Assembly: GCF_033118175.1 (NCBI RefSeq)
Contig: NC_083714.1
Coordinates: forward strand, 13,268,001 to 13,332,000
DNA length: 64,000 bases
From: Dama dama
Taxonomy: Eukaryota > Chordata > Mammalia > Artiodactyla > Cervidae
Direction: 5' to 3'
The notes beneath the pieces are model-generated. The model ran no database searches. It had not been told where the DNA came from and saw only the letters and a program-made list of their open reading frames with translations. Position 1 is the first letter of the stretch; every line of letters starts with the position of its first letter. Position numbers and translations under genes: made by a program. Positions 54,375-64,000 of the stretch are shown one piece after another.

Positions 54375-56507
54375 AAGGTGACCTTTGGGCACCTAATGGG
54401 GTGGAGAGGAAGAATCTGTACCTGTGTTGGGGTTGGGAGTGGGGGAGGTGTGCAGAATTCGATCCAGTCTGCAACAGCGGAAAATGGACCTCACAGTTAT
54501 AAACCTTTATTAAATATGTGGGGATGTTGTGCCCTGAGCAAAGGAGGCAGTGAAGCCAACATGTGTCTTTCCTGGCAATGCCCACACATGACCCCAGGAA
54601 GGACTCCACCAGCTTTGCCCTCCTTCACTCCTATTTGGACAGGAGTCCCAGCTGTCCACTGACCTCAGCTTTGGGGTAGGGGGCAGGGTGAAGAAGGAAA
54701 CAGGCTTAACAGATATGCAATTGAGCCGAAGGATAAGGTGGCCCAGAATAACCTAGCCAGGCAAATAAAGCACTTGATATACAGGTACGGTGCCAGGAGT
54801 CAAGGACCGGAGATTGGGTCCAGTTGCGGAAACTGGGCATCCTGAGTCTGTCTAAGATAGCTGAGTGTTGGAAGGGCACACTGTATGTGGTAGGGGAAAG
54901 CAAGGATGACTGCCAACATATAAAGTCCAGCCTGGGGGCAGCCAGGAATAGGGGGAAGCAGCTGTCAAGGTTATATATTGTAATAATCATCTGACCATTA
55001 GGCAGCTGCAAAGAAGAGATCAGGTGAATACACTGTGAGGCCATTAGTCATTGGATCACAAGAAATAAGTTATGTTAAAAGAAGAAATATGAATCGCTTT
55101 TGTAAATAAGATCAAGGTTGTCAAGAAGGAAATTAATTCTTGCAGAATCCACAGTCTAGAGTGGGAGGCTTCCTCCCCACACATTGGAGTTCATTCAACC
55201 CCACCACCCACACAATCAAAAGACAATGAGTTGACCTACTGTTTGGCAGGGCAAGTTGCAGAACAATGTATAGAATAAAATCTCATTTAAATATTTCATC
55301 TACCATGGGGAAAACAAACACAGGCACATTTGTAAGAATGTAGAGAAAGTTATGGAAGGACATACACCAAATTCTTAACACTGGCTACTTTCAGGGACTG
55401 TGGCTGGGGATAGGGGTGAATAAAGGGTTCTGTGTTTTTCTTTACATACCTCTGTATCACCTGACTTGTTCAACTATCATGTGAAGAAAAAACTTTTTAA
55501 TTAAATCTGATAGATTAGAGCCTACCCTCTCCCCTCTGCAGATTCAGCAGAAATTGGGCAAGGGAGGAAAGTCATTGACATTCAACAAACACCGGAGGCA
55601 GCAGAGACATGGGACATGATCACTTTTGTAGGGAGGGGTGGGGCATGTTCCTGGAAAAGAGGAGGTACGGACATGGGGCAAGAAAAGGGTGAAAGGGAGA
55701 GGACTTAAAGGAGGGGATGAAGAAAGGGGCCAATCAGTGAAGGATGGCCTTCTTCTGGAGGCCTGGGGAGCTTCTGCATGTGATGCCCCCAAGGACCAAG
55801 GCAGTGAGGACTCCCTCATCTTCAGCTTGGTATGGCTTTGGACCAATCACCTGAGCTCTGAGAACTGCTTAAACTTCCTTCAGGATTCAAGATATATAGT
55901 ATACTTTAGAGAAAAGGAAATGAGGCAGCGGAGGAGGGAGCCAAAGAAGGAAATGGCTGCTTCCTCCCTCCATGGATATTGACAGCACCCTCACCATGGA
56001 CTGTGGGGTAGCAAGGAGTACCTACCTGCAAATGACTGTGGGCAACAAGGTTTCGAGGATTAACCACCCATGGATGGTGATCGAGCTGAAGAGACAGTAA
56101 GGTCCATTTCCCCTACTCCCCCTACAGACTCACCTTGAGGGCCAGAAAGCAGAAGGAACCACCACCTACATGCAGCTGCACCCCGAAGCAGATCAGTTCC
56201 GTAAGGGCCTTCTGCATCATCAGAGAAAGAATGATCTGTTCGGGTATGGTTCCAATGCTGTCTTTTGTTTTTGAATATTATTAATGTCATGTATCAGCTC
56301 AGTAATTCTCCCCAAGTGAAAGTTGTTCAGAATTATCTGAGGGTGGGGGGAGTGCTTTTTAAAACCAGATACACTGGTTCAGAGCCCTACATGAGAATCC
56401 CTGCCTCTGTGAGCCATTGCTATGAGGAGGAGTGTGTCATAGCACTTGGATGTGTCGGGTCAGAAATGAACAAATGAAAAGGCAGGAATCATTCTTCTAG
56501 CCCTATA
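54375..56507. other. Unassigned DNA with several chance ORFs
   Basis: Overlapping frames of 100-154 codons occur at 54198-54662 (mostly SINE-derived), 54706-55044 (-), 55544-55846 (-) and 55638-55982 (+). None has a recognisable domain, and the opposite-strand pairs overlap each other. A low-level exon cannot be excluded. Confidence 0.4.
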
Positions 56508-56695
56508 GTTCTCAAGGTGTGATTCCCAGGCCAGCAGCCTTGGCATCATCTGGCAACTAGGCAGAAATGCAAATTATTGGGCTCTACTGCAGACCATACT
56601 GAATCAGAAACTCTGGATGGGACCCAGAAATATGTTTAACAAAACCCCCAGCTGATTCTGCTGCATGCTTAAGTTTGAGAATCACTGCTCTAGTC
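56508..56695 (+). repeat. MER5-like hAT DNA transposon fossil
   Basis: TAGTTCTCAAGGTGTGATTC at left and TTAAGTTTGAGAATCACTG at right are the inverted ends. The interior has AGAAATGCAAATTATTGGGC and ACTGAATCAGAAACTCTGGA. TTCTAGCC and CTCTAGTC outside may be a decayed 8-bp duplication. Confidence 0.8.
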
Positions 56696-57049
56696 AAAGT
56701 CTTTAAATATTATCACCCTCCTTGGCAGACCACTCATCTCCAAACCTCCCTGTAATAAGTGAAACTATCAACCACCTCCTTTTGCTTAAATATCTCATTC
56801 TTCAGTTTTTCTGATTGCTCCTGTCTTTTATTTCTCCTTCAGTGTCTTTTTCCTCTTCTCTTTCACAAGATGTGAATCTATGCCCAATGCTCAGCCATCT
56901 GCCCTTGTATTCCCCCTTCTCCATTCTTCTCCCTTCATCCACAGTCATGACACCACTGATCATTTCTGTGTTGATGCAGCTTGACACTTAAGCCCTCTCT
57001 GACCAAATAACTATAGTCTAATACCAAACAGTATTTTCCACCAAGTGAA

Positions 57050-58090
57050 TTATCTAGTCATTGCTTCAAATTCAACATGCCTAACCTTCCCATAGTAGCC
57101 ACTCTCCATAGTAGCCTTTCCAAACTAAAAAATCTCATGTTTACCTTTGATGGCTCCTTCTTCTCTCTTGTCACCTAATCCATCCAAATATCTTATTTTT
57201 AGTAGTTCTTCATAGTATCTCCTGGATGTGTCACTCTCTACTCCTTTTCCCTACCCATGTCTAAATTTTCAACATCTCTCACTTGAAGACAATTTCCAAT
57301 CTCTCTTCCTTCAGTCCTTCCAAACAGCTGTTCAAAGTAACAGCTGTTCAAAATAACATCATATTACCTCCCTGCTCAAAAATCTATTGATAGCATTGAT
57401 TATTTACTGCTTCAAATCTAAGTTGCTTGGTATGGTTTTTAAGACCCAGAAAAATCTGGCATTTTTCTTCCAACCCACCCTTCCCTCATCTAATGAGCAA
57501 GTCCATATGTAGGTGCCATATTGTAGCAAGCACCTAAATGTTAACCATGACTACAGCAAACAATCTCTCTGGACTATTCCTGGTTTTCCTTCATCAGCTA
57601 CCTCTTATCTCCCTGCATCTCCAATCCCTGAACCTTTCTAAACGTCTTCTTTTGGTCCTTTAGTCTTGATGAATTGGCCCAAATTTCCTCTCTGCCTTAC
57701 CAGACTCAGTTCCCTACTTGACCCTTGGTTTTTATACTTTTCTGGCTTCAAGATCACTCTCCTATCACTTAGGGAAAGTTTGTTCCACCAGTATCAGTCC
57801 TAAGGAATTCTTCCAGCCATATGACTCCTCCTTCATCTTCCACTCCCTCCCCATTAGAGGACCTTCTTGGACATTACCTCTATATTAACCTATTCCAGTA
57901 AGTCTGACTATTCACTGAGCAAGCACACACATACACATACACATATACACAAACTCTCACATGCACACGTTAATCTCATCCTCAAGGTGAGCTCTGTACT
58001 CTTTCTGTTCTTCTCATATCCTACCCATCTTTAAAGATCCATCATGTCCAGCCTTCCTGAATTCCTCACACTCATAGGGTAGACTGGTTT
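57050..58090 (+). repeat. L2 LINE fragment(s)
   Basis: Pyrimidine-rich L2 3'-region text: CTTTGATGGCTCCTTCTTCT, ATATTACCTCCCTGCTCAAA, TATGGTTTTTAAGACCCAGA, CTCTGTACTCTTTCTGTTCT. It includes a short (CACATA)n at 57925-57970 and a 14-bp doublet AACAGCTGTTCAAA near 57327. Confidence 0.65.
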
Positions 58091-58362
58091 AGGTAATATC
58101 TGGGAGACCAGAGTCTGAGGTTGGGTTCCAAGGAGTCATAAAGCAGGTATACTCTTCCAGGTTGCCCAGATCAGGAAGATAGAGAGTAGCAGGTCCAATC
58201 CAAGCCCAAGAGTTTGAAAGGGAGAAGAAAGGCCAAAAACTAGTGAGACAAGATGCAAACATCCAGGTCCAAGGAGGAGAGCAGGGTCATAGATGAGACA
58301 TTGATTTTCTTAACCAGATTGCAACATTTATAAGTAAACAGCAGTTCAGGGGGGAAAAAATG

Positions 58363-58421
58363 AAAGAATATCTTGGAGCAAGGGGCATGGTAAAATATTT
58401 GCCAGGAAAAATGTTGGACAT
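58363..58421 (+). repeat. 59-bp perfect direct repeat, copy 1
   Basis: AAAGAATATCTTGGAGCAAG ... AAAATGTTGGACAT is identical base for base to 59829-59887. Flanks on both sides differ. I do not recognise the sequence as a known repeat. Confidence 0.9.
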
Positions 58422-58972
58422 TCATGGTTCATTTTATAGGATGGCAGAAGTACAAGAATGATGTGTTGACTTAAAGTTTCAAGGTTGAGTCAGACCAATT
58501 CCATGCCCTTCTTGCCTTCCAGTTTATGGCATACAACTTATTTTTTCCTGTCCACAATGACTTCTCCATCTGTAAGTTCTTTTGTATCTGTAGTCTGCAT
58601 TTAATGATCAGCATTTTTATTTTTTTCATTCTGTCCCTCTATCACTTCATTTTTTTGATAGTCTTAATAACTATTGGATTTTACTATAAATTGAATGATA
58701 AATATAATTTATATGTACTAGGTTTAGAGAACATTTTAAAAAGTGACTGAAGACTGAAATTAAGTGATGCCAATATCAAAATTTCAGTAGAGACATGATT
58801 TCTGCTGAAAACAAAAGTAACTTTCCAGAGGATAAAATGGAGAAATAACCCACAATACTACAGCAAAAGCACAGAAAAACTGAAATTATGACTGAAATTA
58901 TAAGAGACAGAGACATATCCAGAAAACTTGATGGATAAAAAATAAAATATCAAGAATAATAAAAATGAACAA

Positions 58973-59190
58973 GTTATTGTTGTCTAGTCACTAAATCATG
59001 TCCAACTCTTTTGTGACCCCATGGACTATAGCCTGGCAGGCTCCTCTATCCATGGAATTTCCCAGGCAATAATACTGGAGTGGGTTGCCATATCCTTCTT
59101 CAGGGGATCTTCTCAACCCAGGGATCAAACCAGCATTTCCTGCATTAGCAGGAGGATTCTTTACCACTGAGCCACCAGGGAAGCCTAAGA
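58973..59190 (-). mobile_element. Bov-tA-type SINE
   Basis: Minus-strand core from GTTGTCTAGTCACTAAATCA to ATTCTTTACCACTGAGCCAC; AAAAATGAA lies outside both ends (near 58961 and 59194). Confidence 0.87.
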
Positions 59191-59828
59191 AAAAAAATGA
59201 ATAGGTACAAATATGATAATCAAGAAAGTGATAGAATAAAATGTCTCTACTTACAAATTTCACGGATAAAGAGAAAAATCTTACAAGCTTTCAGACAAAG
59301 AAGCTTCCTCTTTTCAAAAAAAAATTTGATTTTGTATTTAGCAAGGAAAGAAGCAGACTAGAATCAGAGGTCTCACCTTCCTCAGTGAAAGCAAAAAAAT
59401 GATGAAATAATATCTATAGACAAGTGAGAGGATTATCATTCAGTAATTTTGTACTCATTCAAGATAGTATTCATCTGTGTGGGCAAAAGACATTCTCAGA
59501 CACTCAAAGACAAAAAAATTATTGAAGAAATGACTAAGCAAATTAAAATGAAATCAAAACAAAGATTTCAAGATTAATAAAAATTTAGGGATTTAAGTTT
59601 CAAGAAGCAGTGGTTATAATATTTACTGCTAAATATAAAAGGATGCTGATAATATGACAGCATAGTATGTATTAAGTAAGAATACTTGAAATGAAAAATC
59701 AAAAAACACATACACTCCATGGAAAAACTTCTTATCTTAGTCATAGCAATTACTGCCTAGTTGGTCTCCCGATTTCCTGTTGAATCCTCTCTAATCTACT
59801 CACCTTGGAACAGCCATTGATCTTTGTA

Positions 59829-59887
59829 AAAGAATATCTTGGAGCAAGGGGCATGGTAAAATATTTGCCAGGAAAAATGTTGGACAT
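59829..59887 (+). repeat. 59-bp perfect direct repeat, copy 2
   Basis: Identical to 58363-58421. Immediately upstream (59745-59828) is a stretch resembling a short L2 piece (TAGTTGGTCTCCCGATTTCC, CAGCCATTGATCTTTGTAAA), itself surrounded by A-rich DNA that looks like ancient L1. Confidence 0.9.
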
Positions 59888-60185
59888 GTTGAGTGAGAAG
59901 AATATACTTATTATTAAATTTTGATATATCTAAGGAGAAAAGTAGCTTAAATATGATTGTTAAAAATAGGGGTGTAACCACTGGCAAAATAGAGCTCTAT
60001 TTAGAGAACTTCTAAATTCCTCGGGGAAAGAAAAAGGGCAAATAAAGGATTTTAAAAATTTTTATTAAAAAAATTTGATAAACCTTGAAAAGTAAGGAAA
60101 GAGAAAACTGGAAACAAAAAGTGTAGTGAACAAACCACGAGAGAGGAAATAAGATCAAATATATTTGTTTTTGCAATGCGTATGC

Positions 60186-60392
60186 ATGCGTGCTAAGTTG
60201 CTTCAGTGGAGTCTGATTCTTTGCAACCCTATGGACTATAGCCCAGCAGGCTCCTCTGTCCATGGGATTCTCTAGGCAAGAATACTGGAGTGGGTTGCCA
60301 TGCCCTCCTCCAGGGGATCTTCCCGACCCAGGGAAGATCTCCTGCACTGGAAGGCATGTTCTTTACCAGTAGCACCACCTGGGAAGCCCAGG
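60186..60392 (-). mobile_element. Bov-tA-type SINE
   Basis: GCATGCGTGCTAAGTTGCTT, ATGGACTATAGCCCAGCAGG, GGATCTTCCCGACCCAGGG, CTTTACCAGTAGCACCACCT: minus strand, nearly complete with a small internal deletion. Confidence 0.87.
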
Positions 60393-60479
60393 CTTAAATT
60401 CTTTCCTCAAAAAAAAAATGGATTTTCAGTTTTTGTTTTAAAAAAACAATGATATGGTACATATAACGAATACTCCTGG

Positions 60480-63190
60480 AAGAAAAGAACAAAGAAATAC
60501 TAAATATAAAGCAACAGAAAGACATATGAGATGAGTGCAAGTAAAAATAAAGCAGTATTAAAGTCAGATAATGTAAAATTCAAAGCCAGAAGAATTAAAC
60601 AGAACAAGGATATATTCATCTAATGATAAAAGACACACAGAATTTATATGCCATAAACTTTATGCACTGAACAATGTAGCAGTGAATACATAAGGAAAAA
60701 AAACTAGAAACAAAAGACAACAGAAAGCCATAGTTATAGTGAGAAAATCTATATACCTCTTTAAATATTTAGCAAATACATGAGACAAGAAATAAGCAAG
60801 GATATAAAAAAATCCAAGTAATACAATGAACGGATGGATTTATTATAAAGTTGAACCTTACAAAGAAGACACATTCTTAACATATCTATAGAACATTTCT
60901 AAAAATCAGTCAGGTACTTGGCAACAAAGAAAGTCTAATGAACTCCAAAAGGGAGAAATGTATATACTGTATTCTCTGACTAAAATAAAATAAAACAAGA
61001 AATTCACAAAAACCGTAACTCCCCAAAATTTAACATTTGAAAATGAAGAAATACTCTTCTGAACAGTCACTGGGTCAAAATGGAAATCAAAATTGAAGTT
61101 AAAAATTATCTAGAAATAATTTAAAGAACATTCCATAAAAGAAAATCTGTAAGACGTGGCTAGAGTTAAACTCTGAGGGAAATTTTTAGCCTCAGATATT
61201 TTTGTTACTAAAAATAAGCATGAAAATAAATGAACTAAAACTTTAACTTACAAATTAAAAAAAAAACAACATTAACTTAAAGAAAGTGGAAAGAGAGAAT
61301 TAATAAAGGCAGAAGCTAAAATTAAAGAAGTCAAAGCTACTACCACCACACAATCCTACTCATCTCCCACAGACACAAAGGAGAATGAATAAAGCCAAAT
61401 CAACAGACCTATAAAATAAAACTACTTCCTTTGGCAGCCTATGTTTTTTTTTTTAAGAGCAAAGGTTAAAATGTATTATTAGAAATGAAAAATGAGGTAT
61501 AATCACTTAGATAAAACATTGACATAATTATAAGCAATTTTGTCAACAACAAAAATCTAAAGCAAATGAACAAATTTCTAGCAAGACAAAGAATATAATA
61601 CACTCAAGAAATAGTAGGAGATCTGAACAGACCAGTAATCAAAGGGAAAAAAATAGGAAATTTCTGAGTTCTATCTAACCTTCAAAAAAACTTTCTGTTA
61701 ATCAAACTGATCCGGGTTTATTTAGAGCACCCCAATGTATTCTACACATAACCTTTTTAAAATGTGATTAAAGAATACAACAAAGATAAAACTAAAGACA
61801 TCTTTTACTTATGAATATAGATGCAAAATGTTTTAATAAAATATTAGCAAACACATTCCAGAGTAGCAGCAAAGACCTAATTCACTCTGATGAAACAAGG
61901 TTTATTTGAAGAATGCAAATATGGTTAAATCAAGCAGTCTATCAATATAATTCATTACATCCACAAGTTAAAGGAGAGGAATGTTATATAATTGTATTAA
62001 AAAGTAATGGAAAAGTATTTGATATAATTCAGGAGGCATGGATAATAATAAAACCTTAAAAAAACAAACTTAGAAACCACTTCAATCTAATAGACTGTTT
62101 AGCAAAATCCAATGAATACTATAAGAAATACTTCGAAGAGAAAAAGTAACATCAAGCCTAGGCTGTTCCTGGCCTCTGTGAGAATGACCTTGATCTACCA
62201 CAGTGTTGAAACTGAAGAGTTAAGATAAATGGGAAGTGTTGTGTCTGTGGTGGTAGCCTTATGGAACTGCCCCCAGGTTTGGCCTTTTGTGAGTTGCCTC
62301 AGGCCTACATGGCTAGAGCTAAATATAAGATTAGCAAAAGCTGTTTTTCACTGAGAAAGAATGTCCTTTGGCTAGATAACTGGGATCAAATTGTTAGACT
62401 GTTACCTTGTGTTACTCACAAAATAAATTCCAGATGGATTAAATATTTAAATGTTCATATGAAAACCTTAGAAGAAAATTAAAAAGAATATTTTTAGAAC
62501 CACAGAGTAGGTGAGGCCTTCTTACGTAAGATAGGAAACTTAGAAGCCGTAAAGATTGGCAATTTTGACAACATAATTTAAAATTTGCTGTGGGGCAAAA
62601 GAAAAAGTAAAAATTTCACTGAGATGAAATGTCTGCAATTAAAACAGACTCATAATCCTAAAATATAAAAGAAACAGATTTATAACCCTATAATAAAAAT
62701 ATAAAGCCTATAATATAACCCTAAAATTTTCTATGAAAAAGCCAACAACCTGAAATTTATGGCAAAGGTAGTGAAGAGACAAATCATAGAAGTGGAAATA
62801 CAGTTATCAAACATGAGAAGTTTCCAGCTTCATAGGTTGTCAAGGATAAAAATATTATAAATGATAGGACAGCACTTTTTACCCTTCTGACTGGCACCAT
62901 TTTAAAATATTGATAATATTCAGCACTGGCAATAGCAACTCTCTTACTCTATCTTTAGTAGAGTTGCTACAATCATTTTGGAAGGTAATCAGGTAGCAAC
63001 TACTAAAAATTGTAAATGTACAAACCTTCGATCTGGTGATACCTCTTACAGGACTGTAACCTAATATATTATTTTTATAAATGAGCAGAGACATATGCCC
63101 AAGGATGTTCACTACAGTTGGCAATAGCAAAATAAAGGACAACAATCTGAAGGCTCATCAAAAGGGAAAAAGTTGAGTAAGTTATAGGAA
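60480..63190 (+). repeat. Ancient L1/HAL1-like LINE, heavily decayed
   Basis: A-rich LINE text in order: ACTTTATGCACTGAACAATG, AACACAATTTGAAAATGAAG-like, ATAGATGCAAAATGTTTTAA (RT entry), GATATAATTCAGGAGGC, AATTCCAGATGGATTAAATA (near 62425), GCAATTTTGACAACATAATT and TGTTCACTACAGTTGGCAAT (near 63105). The stretch at 62150-62360 does not fit and may be a separate insertion. Confidence 0.55.
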
Positions 63191-63775
63191 TACGGAAAAG
63201 CTGAAATCAAGCATGAGCGCTAGCTCTGTATCTGTCTGCCAAGAGAGCTCTCCATGATATATTATTGTTGTTTTTAAAGATGCAGAGTATGAAACATAGT
63301 AAGATGCAATTTTATTTTACAGTCGGTGGGGGAAGGGACCATGTATCCATGGGTATTGAGCTGAACTCAGAGGAGGATCTGTCTGAATTTGGCTCAATGC
63401 AGTTCAAGCTTACAACTGAACATGTGTACGGGAAACATGCCCTTGTGTATCAAACCAAAATGCTTCACTTCTGTCACAAGATTCTGGTACTGTGGCTATC
63501 TGGCTATATTTATTAAAGGGCTATGTAACAGGCCAAAAGTTTTCAAATAGCGAAGAACATCTGCAATTTTGGAAAGTCTTCAAATCTAAAGAAAGCCTGT
63601 GTCAAAACTTAAACTAAGGTGTGTGGGGTGGGGGAGAAAAGTGTGAAAGGGTACACAGCAAACTGAACACTGAAATTGTATAGGAAGGGGAAGCTTTTCC
63701 CCCAATATATCTTTGTATTGCTGAAGACCAAGCACGTAATCTTAAAAACCCTTAGTAAAAAGAAATTCAAGAAGA
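63191..63775. other. Unassigned DNA
   Basis: The 83-codon frame at 63265-63516 has no recognised domain; I cannot call it a gene. Confidence 0.4.
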
Positions 63776-63966
63776 TGAGAAAGAGAGTGAGACAGAAGCC
63801 AGTATAAAGCGGGAGGGTGCGGGGGGTGGGTGGGGGAGAGATAAAGGGAAAGAAAGAAGGGAGGAAAAAAGAAGGCAGGAAGGAAAGGAAAAGACGAGGA
63901 AGGAAGGAACGAAAGAAAAAGAAAGGAGAGAGAGAAAAAGAGAAAGGAAAGGAAAGAAAAAGACAA
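63776..63966 (+). repeat. Polypurine (GGAA/GAAA)n tract with G-quadruplex motif
   Basis: An almost pure purine strand of about 190 bases. 63811-63836 holds five G-runs (GGGAGGGTGCGGGGGGTGGG continuing TGGGGG), a textbook G-quadruplex pattern, followed by GAAA/GGAA repeats able to form triplex DNA. TATAAA lies just upstream at 63803. Confidence 0.85.
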
Positions 63967-64000
63967 GCCGGCAAGGCGCGCAGAGGCAGGCGTGCGGGGG
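63967..64000. promoter_or_regulatory. CpG-rich start of a possible CpG island at window edge
   Basis: CCGGCAAGGCGCGCAGAGGC and GTGCGGGGG give five CpG in 34 bases, in contrast to the CpG-poor 20 kb before. Cut off by the window end. Confidence 0.4.

Noticed and set aside
54196..54662. 137- and 154-codon frames near 54.2 kb
   Set aside because: Their first half is Bov-tA SINE read in sense and antisense; Bov SINEs give such open frames throughout the window (2.5, 35.6, 49.3, 59.0 and 60.2 kb).
63609..63974. 121-codon minus-strand frame rich in F, S, L and P
   Set aside because: It is the translation of the polypurine tract's complement; low-complexity sequence, not a membrane protein.
1..64000. 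A previously undescribed multi-gene system (defence island, biosynthetic cluster or similar)
   Set aside because: The window holds one ordinary eukaryotic gene amid transposons; no second selected coding region is supported.

Overview
The window is ruminant nuclear DNA, most like cattle or a close bovid. It carries the repeat set specific to that lineage: BovB (RTE) LINEs, Bov-tA/Bov-A SINEs whose minus strand begins with a GTGTCCGACTCTTTGCGACC-type core, CHR-type SINEs with GGGAACTAAGATCC cores, and L1_BT-like LINE-1 copies. These overlie older mammalian MIR, L2, Tigger, hAT and LTR fossils. There is no prokaryotic content, CRISPR array or functional rRNA/tRNA gene.

One protein-coding gene is supported: NXT2 (NTF2-related mRNA export factor 2; X-linked in placental mammals), on the + strand at about 27.06-34.64 kb. 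I reconstructed five exons with canonical GT-AG introns. Exons 2-5 (ATG 28316) give the standard 142-residue protein. An upstream exon (ATG 27210) splices in frame to exon 2 and adds 55 residues, giving a 197-residue form. Each form has its own promoter-like region: an ETS/CRE composite plus a 31-bp duplication near 27.07-27.14 kb, and a CpG-rich region near 28.08-28.48 kb. The 3' UTR is about 2 kb and ends at AATAAA 34613.

Layout: 0.2-0.7 kb ancient L1; 0.7-4.3 kb BovB on the minus strand, internally deleted, with duplicated 5' region; 4.9-11.0 kb L1_BT-like copy A; 11.2-19.1 kb near full-length L1_BT-like copy B, inserted into an older L1 (copy C) with a 20-bp target duplication; 20.5-25.7 kb ancient L1s with a young truncated L1 and SINEs inside; 26.5-26.8 kb split L2; 27.1-34.6 kb NXT2; 35-44 kb intergenic DNA with SINEs, MIRs, and a composite BovB insertion at 40.1-42.0 kb that carries about 700 bp of non-BovB sequence including a very CpG-dense block; 44-51 kb nested L1, L2, LTR, BovB and Tigger; 52-63 kb ancient L1/L2 with SINEs; 63.8-64.0 kb a G-quadruplex/polypurine tract running into CpG-rich DNA at the window edge.

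I found no multi-gene system. The most interesting material is structural: the composite BovB insertion (possible 5' transduction with 5' inversion), a U6 snRNA 5' fragment and a poly(A)-only insertion inside NXT2 introns, a BovB micro-fragment in the tail of an L1, and an unexplained 59-bp perfect repeat 1.47 kb apart. Repeat family names come from recognition of consensus-like sequence, not from a search, so subfamily labels are tentative.
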